The notes: generated by a model from the letters alone, not told the origin. A DNA stretch of 64,000 nt from Nocardia shimofusensis NBRC 100134 (GCF_001613125.1 NZ_BDBT01000025.1:45719-109718); one strand, 5' to 3'. Positions 37,136-46,397 are shown, counted from the stretch's first letter. Numbers and translations are program-made.

Positions 37136-37807
37136 TCATTCGGGGTCCGTGCCGTAGATCTCCCGGTACTCCTCGGCGAAGGCGCGGCGGCCGAGCAGAC
37201 GCCAGGCCAGGCGCGCCGGAAGCGGCATCTCGGCCAGGAACTTGCGGCGGTCGGCGTCGGACACGCCCTGCAGAAGGAAGCCGACAAAGACCAGTTGGCG
37301 GTCCTTGGGCATGTGCTCGCGGCCGCGTTCGCCGAGCGCCTGCCATTCCGGGACGGTCAGGACGTTCTCGACCACGGGCAGAACATGCCGTTCCTCTTCG
37401 GTCATGTGCTCGTCGACAGCGGTGGCGAGCGCGCGCAGCGTGACAGCGAGCCGGTCGCGGACCGAAGGGTCAGCGGCCGAGGCGAATTCGGCTGATTCGC
37501 GGCGGGCGCGCTCGGTGAGTTCGGCGATCCGCTCGTGCTGTTCCTCCATGCGCAGCACCACGGCCGCGTTGGTGGAGGCGCGCTCGAGCAACAGCGGCCA
37601 CAGGAGCTCGTCCTCGCCGGTGTGATGCTCGTGCAGGCCGGTGCCCAGCTCGTCCAGGAATGCGACGAGGCGCCGGGCTCGCTCCACGTCACCGGCCGCG
37701 ACGCCGGTGACGAGCTCGGGCAGCGCCCGGAAGTGCCTGCGGAAGGAGTTGTGCACGACGACCATGTCGTAGGTGTCGGGGCGGGCGGGTGCGATGGTGC
37801 CGTTCAT
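37136..37807 (-). CDS. Hemerythrin-domain protein
   Basis: A 223-residue protein with a hemerythrin-type HHE domain: VVVHNSFRRHF (His at about 20 and 24), GLHEHHTGEDELLWPLL (HHxxxE), RMEEQHERIAEL, and DEHMTEEERHVLPVVE. These residues bind a di-iron centre that can bind O2 or NO or sense redox. The C-terminal 60 residues are less conserved. ATG at 37807 preceded by AGGAGC. It is divergent from the large SARP-type regulator by 102 bases. Confidence 0.85.
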   Translation of the reverse strand: MNGTIAPARPDTYDMVVVHNSFRRHFRALPELVTGVAAGDVERARRLVAFLDELGTGLHEHHTGEDELLWPLLLERASTNAAVVLRMEEQHERIAELTERARRESAEFASAADPSVRDRLAVTLRALATAVDEHMTEEERHVLPVVENVLTVPEWQALGERGREHMPKDRQLVFVGFLLQGVSDADRRKFLAEMPLPARLAWRLLGRRAFAEEYREIYGTDPE

Positions 37808-37909
37808 GCTGCTCCTGTCGGTGTTCGGGAATGCGGTGAGCATGCGGCCGGGCGCTTGTAGCCCACTCCAGACGCACTTGCGAGCAACCGTCCCTACACT
37901 TGGCCGGTC

Positions 37910-40900
37910 ATGATTCGGATCCAGGTACTCGGTGCGCTGACCGCGGCGGACGAGCGCGGTGAACTCGATCTGGGCGGTCCACGGCAACGCGGCGTGCTGG
38001 CACGACTGCTGGTCGCGCGAGGCGAGGTGGTCCCGGTCGATCGGCTCATCGACGACCTGTGGCGGGGTGAGCCGCCGCCGCGGGCACTGGGCGCGCTGCA
38101 GGCCTACGTCTCCAATCTGCGGCGACTGCTGGAGCCGCAGCGGCCGCCACGCGCTCCCGCGACGGTGCTGATCAGCCGCGCTCCCGGGTACGCGGTGCGT
38201 CTGAGCACCGAGGCGGTGGACGCGTGGGCGTTCGGCGCGGACATGCATGCCGCGGCCGGGCAGCTCGATCCGCGCGAGCGACGGCGAGCCCTGGAGCGGG
38301 GGCTGAGCCGCTGGCAGGGACCGGCCTACGCCGCCTACGCGGTGGAGTCGTGGGCGAGCGCCGAGGCGGCGCGGCTCGAGGAGCTGCGTGTGAGCGCGCG
38401 GGAACAGCTCGCGGCCGGCCTGCTCGAGCTGGACGAGCCGGCGCAGGCCGCAGCCCAGGCCGAGGTGCTGAGCCGAGAGCATCCGCTGCGGGAGGAAGCG
38501 TGGCGGCTGCTGGCGCTGGCGCGTTACCGGTCCGGGCGGCAGGCGGACGCACTCGCCGCGCTCCGGCAGGCGCGCGAGGCACTGGCCGAGGAACTCGGCA
38601 TCGATCCCGGGCCGGCGCTGGCCCGATTGGAAGCCGACATCCTCGCACAGCGGATTCCGCTGCCCGAGAAGGTCGTCCTCGCCCCGCTGCCGGTGGACGC
38701 CCCGTCTCCGAAGGCGCCCGGCGTCGAGTCGGGCACCGGGTTGTTCGGCCGGGCCGCGGAACTCACCGCGCTGCTCGATGCGGCCCAGGGCAGCGGACCC
38801 CGGGCCGCGACCCTGGTCGGCGAGGCCGGCAGCGGGAAATCGACGGTGCTGCAGTCTGTTCGCGACGCCTTGACGAGGTCCGGGTACCGCGTGGTGCTCG
38901 GCCGCTGCCCTGAAGACGACACCGCGCCCTCCGCGTGGCCCTGGGTCGAGATGTTGCGGGCCCTGGCCGGTGAGTACGAACCCGGTGGCTTCGCGACGGC
39001 GCTCGCCCCGCTGCTCACCGACGGCGCGGACCTCCCGCAGGCCGACCGCGCGCACGGCCGTTTCCTGCTGCACCGAGCGGTGTGCGGCTATCTGACCGCG
39101 GTCGCCGCCGACCGACCGCTTGCGATCCTGCTCGACGACGCGCACCGCGGCGACGCCGAGACCGCGGCGCTGCTCGCCGCGGTCGCCACCAGCGTGCCCG
39201 CGCTCATCGTGATCGGCTACCGCCCGGACGAGGTGCCGCCCGCGCTCGCCGATGCCCTCACGACCTTGGCGACCACCATCCGCGTACGGGTTCGGCTGCA
39301 AGGGCTCGGCATCGAGGACAGCCGGCGGCTCATCACCGCGCTGACCGGGAGCGCACCGGCGACCTCCGTGATCGAGACGTTGCATGAGCGCACCGGTGGC
39401 AATCCCTTCTACCTCATCGAGATCGCGCGCCTGCTGCGGAGCGAGGGCGAGGTGGTCGCCGCCTCCGAAGTCCCGGAGGGTGTGCGGGATGTGCTTCGCC
39501 GCAGATTGTCCCGGTTGCCGGAAACGGCGGTGTCGCTGCTTCGCCTGGCCGCGGTGATCGGCCGGGAGTTCGATCTCGGGGTCCTGGTGCGGGCCGCCGA
39601 GGTGGGTGAGGACGAGGTGCTGGACGCGGTGGAGGCGGGTGCCTTGGCCGGGCTGCTGGACGAACCCGACACCGGTCGTGGCCGTTTCACCCACATCCTG
39701 GTGCGCGACACGCTGCTCGGGGACCTGTCGCGGATCCGCCGCGATCGATGGCATCGGCGCGTGGCCGCCGCGATCGAGGAGATCGATCCTGGGGATCTCG
39801 CCGCCCTCGCATACCACTACGTCGAATCGGTGACTCCCTCGACCGCGCGGCGTGCCGCCGAGTACGCGGTGGCTGCCGCCGAACGGGCCGAGCGACGCTA
39901 CGCCCATGACGTCGCCGCCATCGGATACGAACGCGCGGCCACCGCCTTGGAACGAGTTCTCGGCGAGGACACCGTCGCGGAGCGAGTGGCGACGCTGTGC
40001 CGGGCCGGTCGCAGTCACCTCGCCGGCGGTGCCGGCCGCGCCGCGCGCGCCGCCCGCGATCGCGCCGCAGCACTGGCCGAGGAAGCCGGTCGGCCCGACT
40101 TACTGGTGCGAGCGTTCACCGCCTGGGACACTCCGACACCGTGGCTGAACCGCTCCTACGGTGTGGTGGAGCACCAAGCGGTCACCCGGCTGGAGGAGGC
40201 GCTGCGATTCCCCGCCCTCACCGCCGCGGACCGATGCCGGTTGCTGGTCACCCTGATCGACGAGGTCGGCGGCGAGACCGGCGAGCGGGCCGCCCGCGCC
40301 GCCGCCGAAGCCGAGGCGATCGCCCGCGAACTCGGGGACGACACCCTGCTCGCTCCGGCGTTGCAGGCCCGGGCCTCGCTCTACGACACACCCGAGCGGG
40401 GCCCGCTCGGAGCAGAGCTGATCGAACTCGGGCAACGCAACGACCAGAGCGCCTATTTGCTTCTGGGCCATACCGTCTCGTTCCAGGCCGCCGCCTTCGC
40501 GGCCGACCTCACCGCGGCCCGCGAGCATCTCGAGGCGGCCACCGTGCTGGCCGACCGCTACCAGTGGCGGCAAGCGCAGGTGGCCAACACCATGGCGCGC
40601 GGGCTGCTGGCGCTGGCGGCCGGGGATCCGGACGCTGCCGAGCAGCAATATCTCCGTGCTCACGAATCACTGAGACGGGCAGGGATTTTCAACTCGGACG
40701 GCATCCTGGCCATCGCGATGTTCACGGTCAGGTTGTACCAGGGCCGGGCCGGGGAGTTGGTCGAGATGATCGGCGGTCTCGCCGAGAGCGCCACCCAGGC
40801 GACCGTGGATGCCGTCGCGGATTTCCAGGTGCTCGCACTCCTCGCCACCGGCGACCACGCGGCGGCCGAGCGGGTCCGGCGATCCGCGCGACCCGTCCGC

Positions 40901-41197
40901 GACGATCTGTTCCGCTCGCTGTTCCTCACCGTGCGCGGCATGGTGGTCACGGCATTGGGCACGCCGGAGGAGGTCGACGCGATCTACCGAGATCTGCTGC
41001 CCTACCGCGACCGGCTCGGCGGGGCCGACACCGGCTCCTACGCCGTAGGTCCGGTCGACACCGTACTGGGTGACCTCGCGGCACTGCGCGGGAAGCCGGA
41101 CCTGGCCGCCGAGCACTACCAGGCGGCACTGCGCCTCGCGCACCGCTGCGGCAACCCGGTCTGGCTCGCCGCCGCTCGTGAACGGCTCGACCGCTGA
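37910..41197 (+). CDS. AfsR/SARP-type regulator with BTAD and AAA ATPase domains
   Basis: A 1095-residue regulator. Residues 1-95 are an OmpR-like winged helix (LDLGGPRQRGVLARLLVARGE, DRLIDDLWRGEPPPRALGAL), 95-245 the bacterial transcriptional activator domain, then an AAA/NACHT-like ATPase with Walker A GEAGSGKST near 303-311 and ILLDDAHRGDAE as Walker B, and a C-terminal TPR-like helical region to the end. Proteins of this form activate secondary-metabolism or stress genes. No biosynthetic cluster is seen beside it, so its target is likely elsewhere or the flanking reductase gene. Confidence 0.9.
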   Translation: MIRIQVLGALTAADERGELDLGGPRQRGVLARLLVARGEVVPVDRLIDDLWRGEPPPRALGALQAYVSNLRRLLEPQRPPRAPATVLISRAPGYAVRLSTEAVDAWAFGADMHAAAGQLDPRERRRALERGLSRWQGPAYAAYAVESWASAEAARLEELRVSAREQLAAGLLELDEPAQAAAQAEVLSREHPLREEAWRLLALARYRSGRQADALAALRQAREALAEELGIDPGPALARLEADILAQRIPLPEKVVLAPLPVDAPSPKAPGVESGTGLFGRAAELTALLDAAQGSGPRAATLVGEAGSGKSTVLQSVRDALTRSGYRVVLGRCPEDDTAPSAWPWVEMLRALAGEYEPGGFATALAPLLTDGADLPQADRAHGRFLLHRAVCGYLTAVAADRPLAILLDDAHRGDAETAALLAAVATSVPALIVIGYRPDEVPPALADALTTLATTIRVRVRLQGLGIEDSRRLITALTGSAPATSVIETLHERTGGNPFYLIEIARLLRSEGEVVAASEVPEGVRDVLRRRLSRLPETAVSLLRLAAVIGREFDLGVLVRAAEVGEDEVLDAVEAGALAGLLDEPDTGRGRFTHILVRDTLLGDLSRIRRDRWHRRVAAAIEEIDPGDLAALAYHYVESVTPSTARRAAEYAVAAAERAERRYAHDVAAIGYERAATALERVLGEDTVAERVATLCRAGRSHLAGGAGRAARAARDRAAALAEEAGRPDLLVRAFTAWDTPTPWLNRSYGVVEHQAVTRLEEALRFPALTAADRCRLLVTLIDEVGGETGERAARAAAEAEAIARELGDDTLLAPALQARASLYDTPERGPLGAELIELGQRNDQSAYLLLGHTVSFQAAAFAADLTAAREHLEAATVLADRYQWRQAQVANTMARGLLALAAGDPDAAEQQYLRAHESLRRAGIFNSDGILAIAMFTVRLYQGRAGELVEMIGGLAESATQATVDAVADFQVLALLATGDHAAAERVRRSARPVRDDLFRSLFLTVRGMVVTALGTPEEVDAIYRDLLPYRDRLGGADTGSYAVGPVDTVLGDLAALRGKPDLAAEHYQAALRLAHRCGNPVWLAAARERLDR

Positions 41198-41270
41198 TCG
41201 GTCACTAGTCCCTCCCAAGCCGAATCCGGACCGTTGTCCTGGACCGACTCGACCCGACCGAGGAGCAGCC

Positions 41271-41723
41271 GTGCCCGACATCCGCCGGACCGCCACCGAC
41301 CTGTACCTGAAGACCGTGACAACCCTGCATCGCAGGCTGCTCGAGGTCACCGGCGGCCGGGTGGGCACTCGCTTCAAGCGCATGCCCACCCTGACCCTCA
41401 CCACCACCGGCAGGCGCAGCGGGCTGCCGCGCACCGTCGTCCTGACCGTCCCGGTCGTGCAGGGCGACAGCTACCTGATCGTGGCGTCCAGGGGCGGGGA
41501 CGACCTCTCCCCCGACTGGTTCCACAACCTGTGCGCCCATCCCGAGGTCGCGGTGTCGTTCCAGCACGGGCCGATCCAGCCGATGACGGCTCATGTCCTC
41601 AGCCCGGCCGAGCGCGAACGGCGGTGGCCGGAGGTCATCGCGGCGTACCCCGGCTACGAGACCTACCAGAAGCGAACGACTCGACGGATACCCCTCATTG
41701 TGTTGACCCCGCTCGGCATCTGA
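41271..41723 (+). CDS. F420-dependent nitroreductase-type (DDN family) protein
   Basis: A 150-residue protein of the deazaflavin-dependent nitroreductase family: TLTTTGRRSGLPRTVVL, SYLIVASRGGDDLSPDWFHN, LCAHPEVAVSFQ, and YQKRTTRRIPLIVLTP at the end. Ddn-type enzymes use F420H2 to reduce quinones and nitro compounds. The GTG start at 41271 has GAGGAG five bases before it. It follows the SARP-type gene by 73 bases in the same direction. Confidence 0.88.
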   Translation: MPDIRRTATDLYLKTVTTLHRRLLEVTGGRVGTRFKRMPTLTLTTTGRRSGLPRTVVLTVPVVQGDSYLIVASRGGDDLSPDWFHNLCAHPEVAVSFQHGPIQPMTAHVLSPAERERRWPEVIAAYPGYETYQKRTTRRIPLIVLTPLGI

Positions 41724-41917
41724 TCCAGCTGGGCCAGCGCGTCCTGATCGATCCGGCCGTGCTCGTTCGGGTCGGCATGACGGGTCTCACAGCGCGCGAA
41801 CATGCGAGGCGAGTTCCGGGGTTCTACGCTTTCGGAAGAGTCCGTCGTTGCGAGGGACGCGGCGTCGCATCCTTCGCTGGAGCGGGCGCCGTTTCGACCC
41901 GATTCCCGGGGGCAAAC

Positions 41918-42064
41918 ATGGCTCTGTTGATCACACTCCTGTTCATCCTCTTCGCCGTCACCGCACTGGTCGTCGTCGCCGCGTACGCGACGGTCGTGCT
42001 CACCTATTGGTTCGAGATGCGCCACGGTCACTCCGATCCGCCGGAGGCATTCACCGCCCGCTGA
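41918..42064 (+). CDS. Small single-pass membrane protein
   Basis: A 48-residue ORF with one long hydrophobic helix (LLITLLFILFAVTALVVVAA) at residues 3-30 and a short polar tail (EMRHGHSDPPEAFTAR). ATG at 41918 after GGGGGC. Composition is what a real small membrane protein shows, but I recognise no family. The 194 bases before it contain nothing I can name. Confidence 0.55.
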   Translation: MALLITLLFILFAVTALVVVAAYATVVLTYWFEMRHGHSDPPEAFTAR

Positions 42065-42125
42065 CCCGCGGCCGGTTTGGGTCCGATGCCGCAGGTAACT
42101 ACGGTGACGTAGGGAGGTGCGGCGC

Positions 42126-42542
42126 ATGGACGGCGGAGCCGACAGGCACGACGGACTCGACAGGCACAGCGAAGTCGACAGGCACGAAGACGTCGACAAA
42201 CACTGGTCCGATCCGGAGGGCTCGCGGCAGGTGATGCGGTTCGGCGTGGCGATCCTGGCGACCGCGTTGCTCACGGGCGTGATCATCGCGATCTGGGCGG
42301 CGACCCGTGATGCCTGCGAGACCGCCGACGCGTTGCTGTGCGACGGGGCCTCGCAGGGGGCCATGGTCGCCGGGCCCGCGCTGGTGCTCGCGGCGGGGTG
42401 GATCGGCGCGTTCGTCATCACGTTCCGGCGGTGGCGCGAGGGGCGCGTCTGGCCGATCTGGCAGGGCGCCGGGTGGTTCTTCTTCTTTCTGCTGCTCGCC
42501 TACCTGTCCATCGGCGGCAGCGTCATCACCTCCGGCGGGTGA
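42126..42542 (+). CDS. Membrane protein with N-terminal Asp-Arg-His repeats
   Basis: A 138-residue protein with three hydrophobic segments (FGVAILATALLTGVIIAIWA, AMVAGPALVLAAGWIGAFVI, WFFFFLLLAYLSIGGSVI). Its first 25 residues are four hexapeptides of the form DRHxx(L/V) (DRHDGL, DRHSEV, DRHEDV, DKHWSD), encoded by 18-base repeats. The ATG at 42126 follows GGGAGG by nine bases; a GTG three codons earlier is less likely. No family recognised. Confidence 0.65.
   Translation: MDGGADRHDGLDRHSEVDRHEDVDKHWSDPEGSRQVMRFGVAILATALLTGVIIAIWAATRDACETADALLCDGASQGAMVAGPALVLAAGWIGAFVITFRRWREGRVWPIWQGAGWFFFFLLLAYLSIGGSVITSGG
42141..42203. repeat. 18-base tandem repeat coding for DRH hexapeptides
   Basis: GACAGGCAC begins units at 42141, 42159 and 42177, with a diverged GACAAACAC at 42195. 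Each unit is 18 bases, so the coding frame is kept. The repeated Asp/His pair could bind metal. Confidence 0.8.
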
Positions 42543-42693
42543 GACGCGCCACCTCCGGACGCCATCGGATAACGCCGGTCGAGCCGGAAGCGATGGAGTC
42601 GATGTCGTCGGTCCCTGTCCGCCACGCTGCGCAGGCCCGCGCCGATCTTCTCGGCACGGGCGTCGCGGCATCGATCTGATCAGGAGTTACCCC

Positions 42694-43434
42694 ATGACAC
42701 GGCTTCCGCAGTCCCGTGCGGTCCGTCGCACCGCCGCGGCGACCGCCACCTTCGCGGTGCTGTTCACCTCGGCCCTCGGTGTCGCCGCCGCCCGGCCGGT
42801 CGGCGCGTTCGACGTCGGCGGCGCGATCGAAGTGGAGTTCGACCAGGCGGGCGGTCAAGGCGTGCTCGGTGACCCGACCGGTCCCGAGCTCGACGCCGCG
42901 GCCGGCGGCCGCTACCAGGCCTTCGCCAACAATGCCGCCATCTACTGGCGCGGCGACGTGGGCGCGCACCAGGTGGGCGGACCGGTCCGGGACAAGTGGA
43001 ACAGTCTCGGCGCGGAGGGCGGCAGCCTCGGCTACCCGGTCACCCGCACGCTGGACACCCCCGGCAACACCGGCGAGTTCACGCACTTCCAGAACGGCAG
43101 CGTCTACTGGTCGGTGGGCACCGCCGCCCACAGCGTGAGCGGCAAGATCCGCGACAAGTGGGGCGAACTGGGCTGGGAGTCGAGCCCGCTCGGCTTCCCG
43201 ATCACCGACGAGGCCACCGGCCCGAACAACGGTCGCTACAACCTGTTCAACGGCGGCGCGATCTACTACACCCAGCGCACCGGCGCGCATCCCGTCTGGG
43301 GCGTGATCCGCGACAAGTGGATCGCCGCGGGCGCGGAGGAAGGCCGCTACGGCTATCCCACCAGCGACGAATACGACTACGAGGACGGCAAGGCCCAGGA
43401 TTTCCAGGGTGGTCGCATCACCTGGACCCCGTAA
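42694..43434 (+). CDS. Secreted LGFP-repeat protein
   Basis: A 246-residue exported protein: Sec signal (RRTAAATATFAVLFTSALGV, cleavage near residue 33) and four LGFP-type repeats of about 50 residues (QGVLGDPTGPE, GGSLGYPVTRT, SSPLGFPITDE, EGRYGYPTSDE), each with KW or W nearby. LGFP repeats are found in corynebacterial and nocardial cell-wall proteins and are thought to bind the mycolate-arabinogalactan layer. ATG at 42694 follows CAGGAG. A hairpin ends the unit downstream. Confidence 0.88.
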   Translation: MTRLPQSRAVRRTAAATATFAVLFTSALGVAAARPVGAFDVGGAIEVEFDQAGGQGVLGDPTGPELDAAAGGRYQAFANNAAIYWRGDVGAHQVGGPVRDKWNSLGAEGGSLGYPVTRTLDTPGNTGEFTHFQNGSVYWSVGTAAHSVSGKIRDKWGELGWESSPLGFPITDEATGPNNGRYNLFNGGAIYYTQRTGAHPVWGVIRDKWIAAGAEEGRYGYPTSDEYDYEDGKAQDFQGGRITWTP

Positions 43435-43449
43435 GCAGCTCCCATCGAT

Positions 43450-43485
43450 CCGCCCGGCGATCGCGACTTGTCCGGCGCCGGGCGG
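43450..43485 (+). terminator. Hairpin after LGFP-repeat gene
   Basis: CCGCCCGGC and GCCGGGCGG are perfect 9-base arms with an 18-base loop, followed by TTTCG, 16 bases after the stop. The remainder of the 278-base gap to the ABC permease gene holds nothing I can identify. Confidence 0.5.
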
Positions 43486-43712
43486 TTTCGCGGGCGGCGG
43501 CGATCGGCAGCGTCTGCGGTGGTCTTCGCCGTATTGCCCGGCATCCGACCACGCCGGACCACCGCGCTGACCGGCCGTGTCCGGCGACGACCGGCTCTCG
43601 ACAGTTCCTCGACAGCGGTTCCGTGCGGTCGTATCCGAGACATGGCCGTCGGCCCCGACTGCACGGTCGGTGCGAGTCGACGGCGGGGCGATCCGCGATC
43701 GACTCCGGGCGA

Positions 43713-44597
43713 TTACTGCGCGTCCAGGCCGACCGGCTCGACATGGCGTCTGCGTCCGGCGGTGATCCGGCGGCCAAGCACACCGTGCTGCGGAGCGAAC
43801 AGGTACACCAGCACGAACACCGCGCCCTGGATGACGACGATCATCGCGCCCGAAGCGGTGTCGAGGTGGTAGCTGAGGTACAGCCCGGTCACCGCGGCGG
43901 CGACGGAGATCGCGGGGGCGATGAGCAGCATGCGCTGGAAGCGGTCGGTCAGCAGGTAGGCGGTGGCGCCGGGGATGATCAGCATGGCCACCACCAACAC
44001 GACGCCGACCGCTTGCAGGGCGACCACGGCGGTCAGGGCCAGCAGCCCGAGCAGCGCGCTGCCGAGCACACGCGGGTTCAGACCGATGGCATGGGCGTGG
44101 GTGGGATCGAAGGCGAACAAGGTGAAGTCGCGGCGCAGCAGTACCAGGGCTAGCAGGGTGATCGCGGCCAGCACGACCACCTGGATCAGTTCGCCGCGAT
44201 CGACGCCGAGCAGGTTGCCGAAGACGATGTGGTTGAGGTCGGTCTGGCTCGGCGTGACCGATACCAGGACCAAGCCGGCGGCGAAGAAGGTGGTGAACAC
44301 GATGCCGATCGCGGCGTCCTCCTTGACCCGGCTGGTCTCACGGACCAGCCCGATCGCCCCCACCGCGGCGAAGCCGAACACCACCGCGCCGACCGCGAAC
44401 GGCAGTCCGGCGATGTAGGCGAGCACCACACCGGGAAGCACGGCGTGCGAGACCGCGTCGCCCATCAGCGACCAGCCGATGAGCACCAGCCAGCACGACA
44501 GCACCGCGCAGACGGTCGCCGCGGCGACCGTGGTGATCAGCGCGCGGACCATGAACTCGTAGCCCAGCGGCTCGAGGAAGATATCGATCGGGTTCAC
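43713..44597 (-). CDS. Metal ABC transporter permease (ZnuB/MntB type)
   Basis: A 294-residue permease of the ABC-3 family with seven to eight hydrophobic helices, including SLMGDAVSHAVLPGVVLAYI, the family hallmark, and GVVLVVAMLIIPGATAYLL. It passes Mn2+ or Zn2+ (or Fe2+) across the membrane. Its GTG start overlaps the stop of the ATPase gene by four bases. Last gene of the importer operon. Confidence 0.93.
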   Translation of the reverse strand: MNPIDIFLEPLGYEFMVRALITTVAAATVCAVLSCWLVLIGWSLMGDAVSHAVLPGVVLAYIAGLPFAVGAVVFGFAAVGAIGLVRETSRVKEDAAIGIVFTTFFAAGLVLVSVTPSQTDLNHIVFGNLLGVDRGELIQVVVLAAITLLALVLLRRDFTLFAFDPTHAHAIGLNPRVLGSALLGLLALTAVVALQAVGVVLVVAMLIIPGATAYLLTDRFQRMLLIAPAISVAAAVTGLYLSYHLDTASGAMIVVIQGAVFVLVYLFAPQHGVLGRRITAGRRRHVEPVGLDAQ

Positions 44598-45337
44598 GAG
44601 GTGACCTCCCGGTTCAGAACGTCCAGGCCGAACGCGGCGGCGAGGTTCTCCGGTCGCAGGACGTCCTCGGGTAGACCCCGGGCGAGCACCTTGCGCATCA
44701 GCAGGGCGGCTTCGTCGGCCAGGCCGGGCAGGGCGTGCAGGTCGTGGGTGGACACCAGGACGGCGGCACCCTCGGCGGCGAGTTCGCGCAACAGTGCGGT
44801 GATAGCGGCTTCGGAGCGCTTGTCCACCCCGGCGAACGGTTCGTCGAGCAGCAGCAGCGTCGCTTCCTGGGCGAGCGCACGCGCCACGAAGGCCCGCTTG
44901 CGCTGCCCGCCCGACAGCGCGCCGATCTGCCGGTCGGCCAGATCGGTGAGCTGCACCCGTTCCAGCGCCCGCGCGACCGCGTCCTTGTCGGCGCGGCGCG
45001 GCCTGCGCGGGAATCCCATGCGACCGTGACGCCCGGTGAGCACCACATCGCGCACGGTCAGCGGGAAGGTCCAGTCGACGTCCTCGCTCTGCGGGACGTA
45101 GCCGAGCAGGCCGGCCCGGCGAGCCACGCGCGGCGAGTCGCCGTAGAGCCGCACCGCGCCGGTGGTCGGTTTCACCAGGCCGACGATCGTCTTGAACAGC
45201 GTCGACTTGCCCGAGCCGTTCATGCCGACCAGACCGCAGATCCGGCCAGGGGCCAGGGTGAGCGACACACCGTCGAGGGCGAGCACCTCGCCGTAGCGGA
45301 CGGTGACGTCGTCGACCTCGACGGCGAGTTCACTCAT
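44594..45337 (-). CDS. Metal ABC transporter ATP-binding protein
   Basis: A 247-residue ATPase. Walker A is GMNGSGKST (residues 37-45), the signature LSGGQRKR, and the Walker B TLLLLDEPFAGVD, followed by the H-loop STHDLHAL. Together with the binding protein and permease it makes a high-affinity manganese/zinc importer. Starts and stops overlap its two neighbours by four bases each, a tight operon. Confidence 0.95.
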   Translation of the reverse strand: MSELAVEVDDVTVRYGEVLALDGVSLTLAPGRICGLVGMNGSGKSTLFKTIVGLVKPTTGAVRLYGDSPRVARRAGLLGYVPQSEDVDWTFPLTVRDVVLTGRHGRMGFPRRPRRADKDAVARALERVQLTDLADRQIGALSGGQRKRAFVARALAQEATLLLLDEPFAGVDKRSEAAITALLRELAAEGAAVLVSTHDLHALPGLADEAALLMRKVLARGLPEDVLRPENLAAAFGLDVLNREVTS

Positions 45338-46278
45338 GCGGGCCTCCCGGTCAGCGCGGTGGCGATGGTGCGTGCGTCGTGCCGGATCAGGTCCAGGTAG
45401 GTGGGCACGGGACCGTCCGGTTCGGACAGTGAATCCACGTACAGTACGCCGCCGAACGCCGCGCCGGTCGCGTCCACGACGCGCCGCATCGGGGCGTCGG
45501 AGACCGTCGACTCGCAGAACACCGCGGGCACCGAGCGCGCGCGGACGAAGTCGATGGCCGAGGTGATCTGCTGCGGGGTGGCCTGCTGTTCGGCATTGAC
45601 CGGCCAGATGTACTTCTCGGTCAGACCGGCATCCCTGGCCAGGTAGGAGAACGCGCCCTCACAGGTCACCAGGGCGCGCTGATGCTCGGGCAGACCGGCC
45701 AGCGCGCTCACCAGATCCCGGTGCACGGCGTCGAGTTCTGTCTTGTAGCGCTCGCCGTTGGCGCGGAAGTCCTCGGCGTGCGCGGGATCGAGCTCGGTGA
45801 ACGCGCGCACCATGTTGTCCACGTAGACGCGGACGTTCAGCGGTGACATCCAGGCGTGCGGGTTGGGTTTACCCGCATAGGCGTCGCCGGTGATGTCGAT
45901 CGGCTCGACACCGTCGCTGACCACCGCCCGGTCGACCTCGATCTGGGCCAGGAACTGTTCGAACCAGGCCTCCAGATTCAGGCCGTTGTCGAGCACCAGA
46001 TCGGCGCGCGCGGCTTTCTTGATGTCGCCGGGGGTCGGCTCGTAGCCGTGGATCTCCGCGCCGACCTTGGTGATGGACTCGACCCGCAGATGCTCGCCCG
46101 CGACATTGCTCGCGATGTTCGCCAGCACGGTGAAAGTGGTCAGGACGGTAGGACGCGGATCGTCGTCGCCTTCGGCGGCGGAGCACGCGACGAGCGCGAC
46201 GGCGAGCAGACAGGCGCAAAGCGCCGCGATCGGCGAGCGCACCGACGCGAGACAACGGCGGAACACAGCGAGCTTCAT
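45334..46278 (-). CDS. Metal-binding lipoprotein of ABC importer (MntA/ZnuA type)
   Basis: A 314-residue lipoprotein with signal and lipobox LVAC (Cys32). It is of the cluster A-I metal binders: FTVLANIASNVAGEHLRVES, VGAEIHGYEPTPGD (first His), NPHAWMSPLNVRVYV (second His), FVRARSVPAVFCESTVSD (Glu) and YVDSLS (Asp). His/His/Glu/Asp with few extra histidines fits manganese better than zinc, where a His-rich loop is usual. A 21-base palindrome lies just before its ATG. Confidence 0.92.
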   Translation of the reverse strand: MKLAVFRRCLASVRSPIAALCACLLAVALVACSAAEGDDDPRPTVLTTFTVLANIASNVAGEHLRVESITKVGAEIHGYEPTPGDIKKAARADLVLDNGLNLEAWFEQFLAQIEVDRAVVSDGVEPIDITGDAYAGKPNPHAWMSPLNVRVYVDNMVRAFTELDPAHAEDFRANGERYKTELDAVHRDLVSALAGLPEHQRALVTCEGAFSYLARDAGLTEKYIWPVNAEQQATPQQITSAIDFVRARSVPAVFCESTVSDAPMRRVVDATGAAFGGVLYVDSLSEPDGPVPTYLDLIRHDARTIATALTGRPA

Positions 46279-46291
46279 GCAACCGGATTCT

Positions 46292-46312
46292 AAGTTTCGG
46301 TGACCCTAACTT
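46292..46312. promoter_or_regulatory. 21-base palindrome, DtxR/MntR-like operator candidate
   Basis: AAGTT-nn-GGT-n-ACC-nn-AACTT is an interrupted inverted repeat 14 bases before the metal-binding lipoprotein start. It resembles the TTAGG...CCTAA style of DtxR/MntR-family boxes on the minus strand (GTTAGGGTCACCGAAAC). Repression by manganese or iron is the expected outcome. Confidence 0.55.
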
Positions 46313-46383
46313 TCAACTTCGAGTATACGTCCATACGACACCGGGCGACTGGCAAACCCGCAGCACCAGGGCGGTAAAAGTGA

Positions 46384-46397
46384 ATTAACACGTTTTA
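46384..46397. promoter_or_regulatory. KstR-like box before the CYP125-type gene
   Basis: ATTAACACGTTTTA matches TNNAACNNGTTNNA except at the first base. It lies 74 bases before the P450 start in an AT-rich stretch where a promoter is expected. The cyp125 gene is a KstR target in M. tuberculosis, which adds weight. Confidence 0.55.

Noticed and set aside
37136..40018. 960-codon minus-strand frame opposite the SARP-type gene
   Set aside because: Only the hemerythrin part (37136-37807) is real; upstream residues are a shadow of the regulator.
41724..41917. Stretch before the 48-residue membrane protein
   Set aside because: Looked for an RNA gene or terminator; no stable hairpin or tRNA-like sequence seen.
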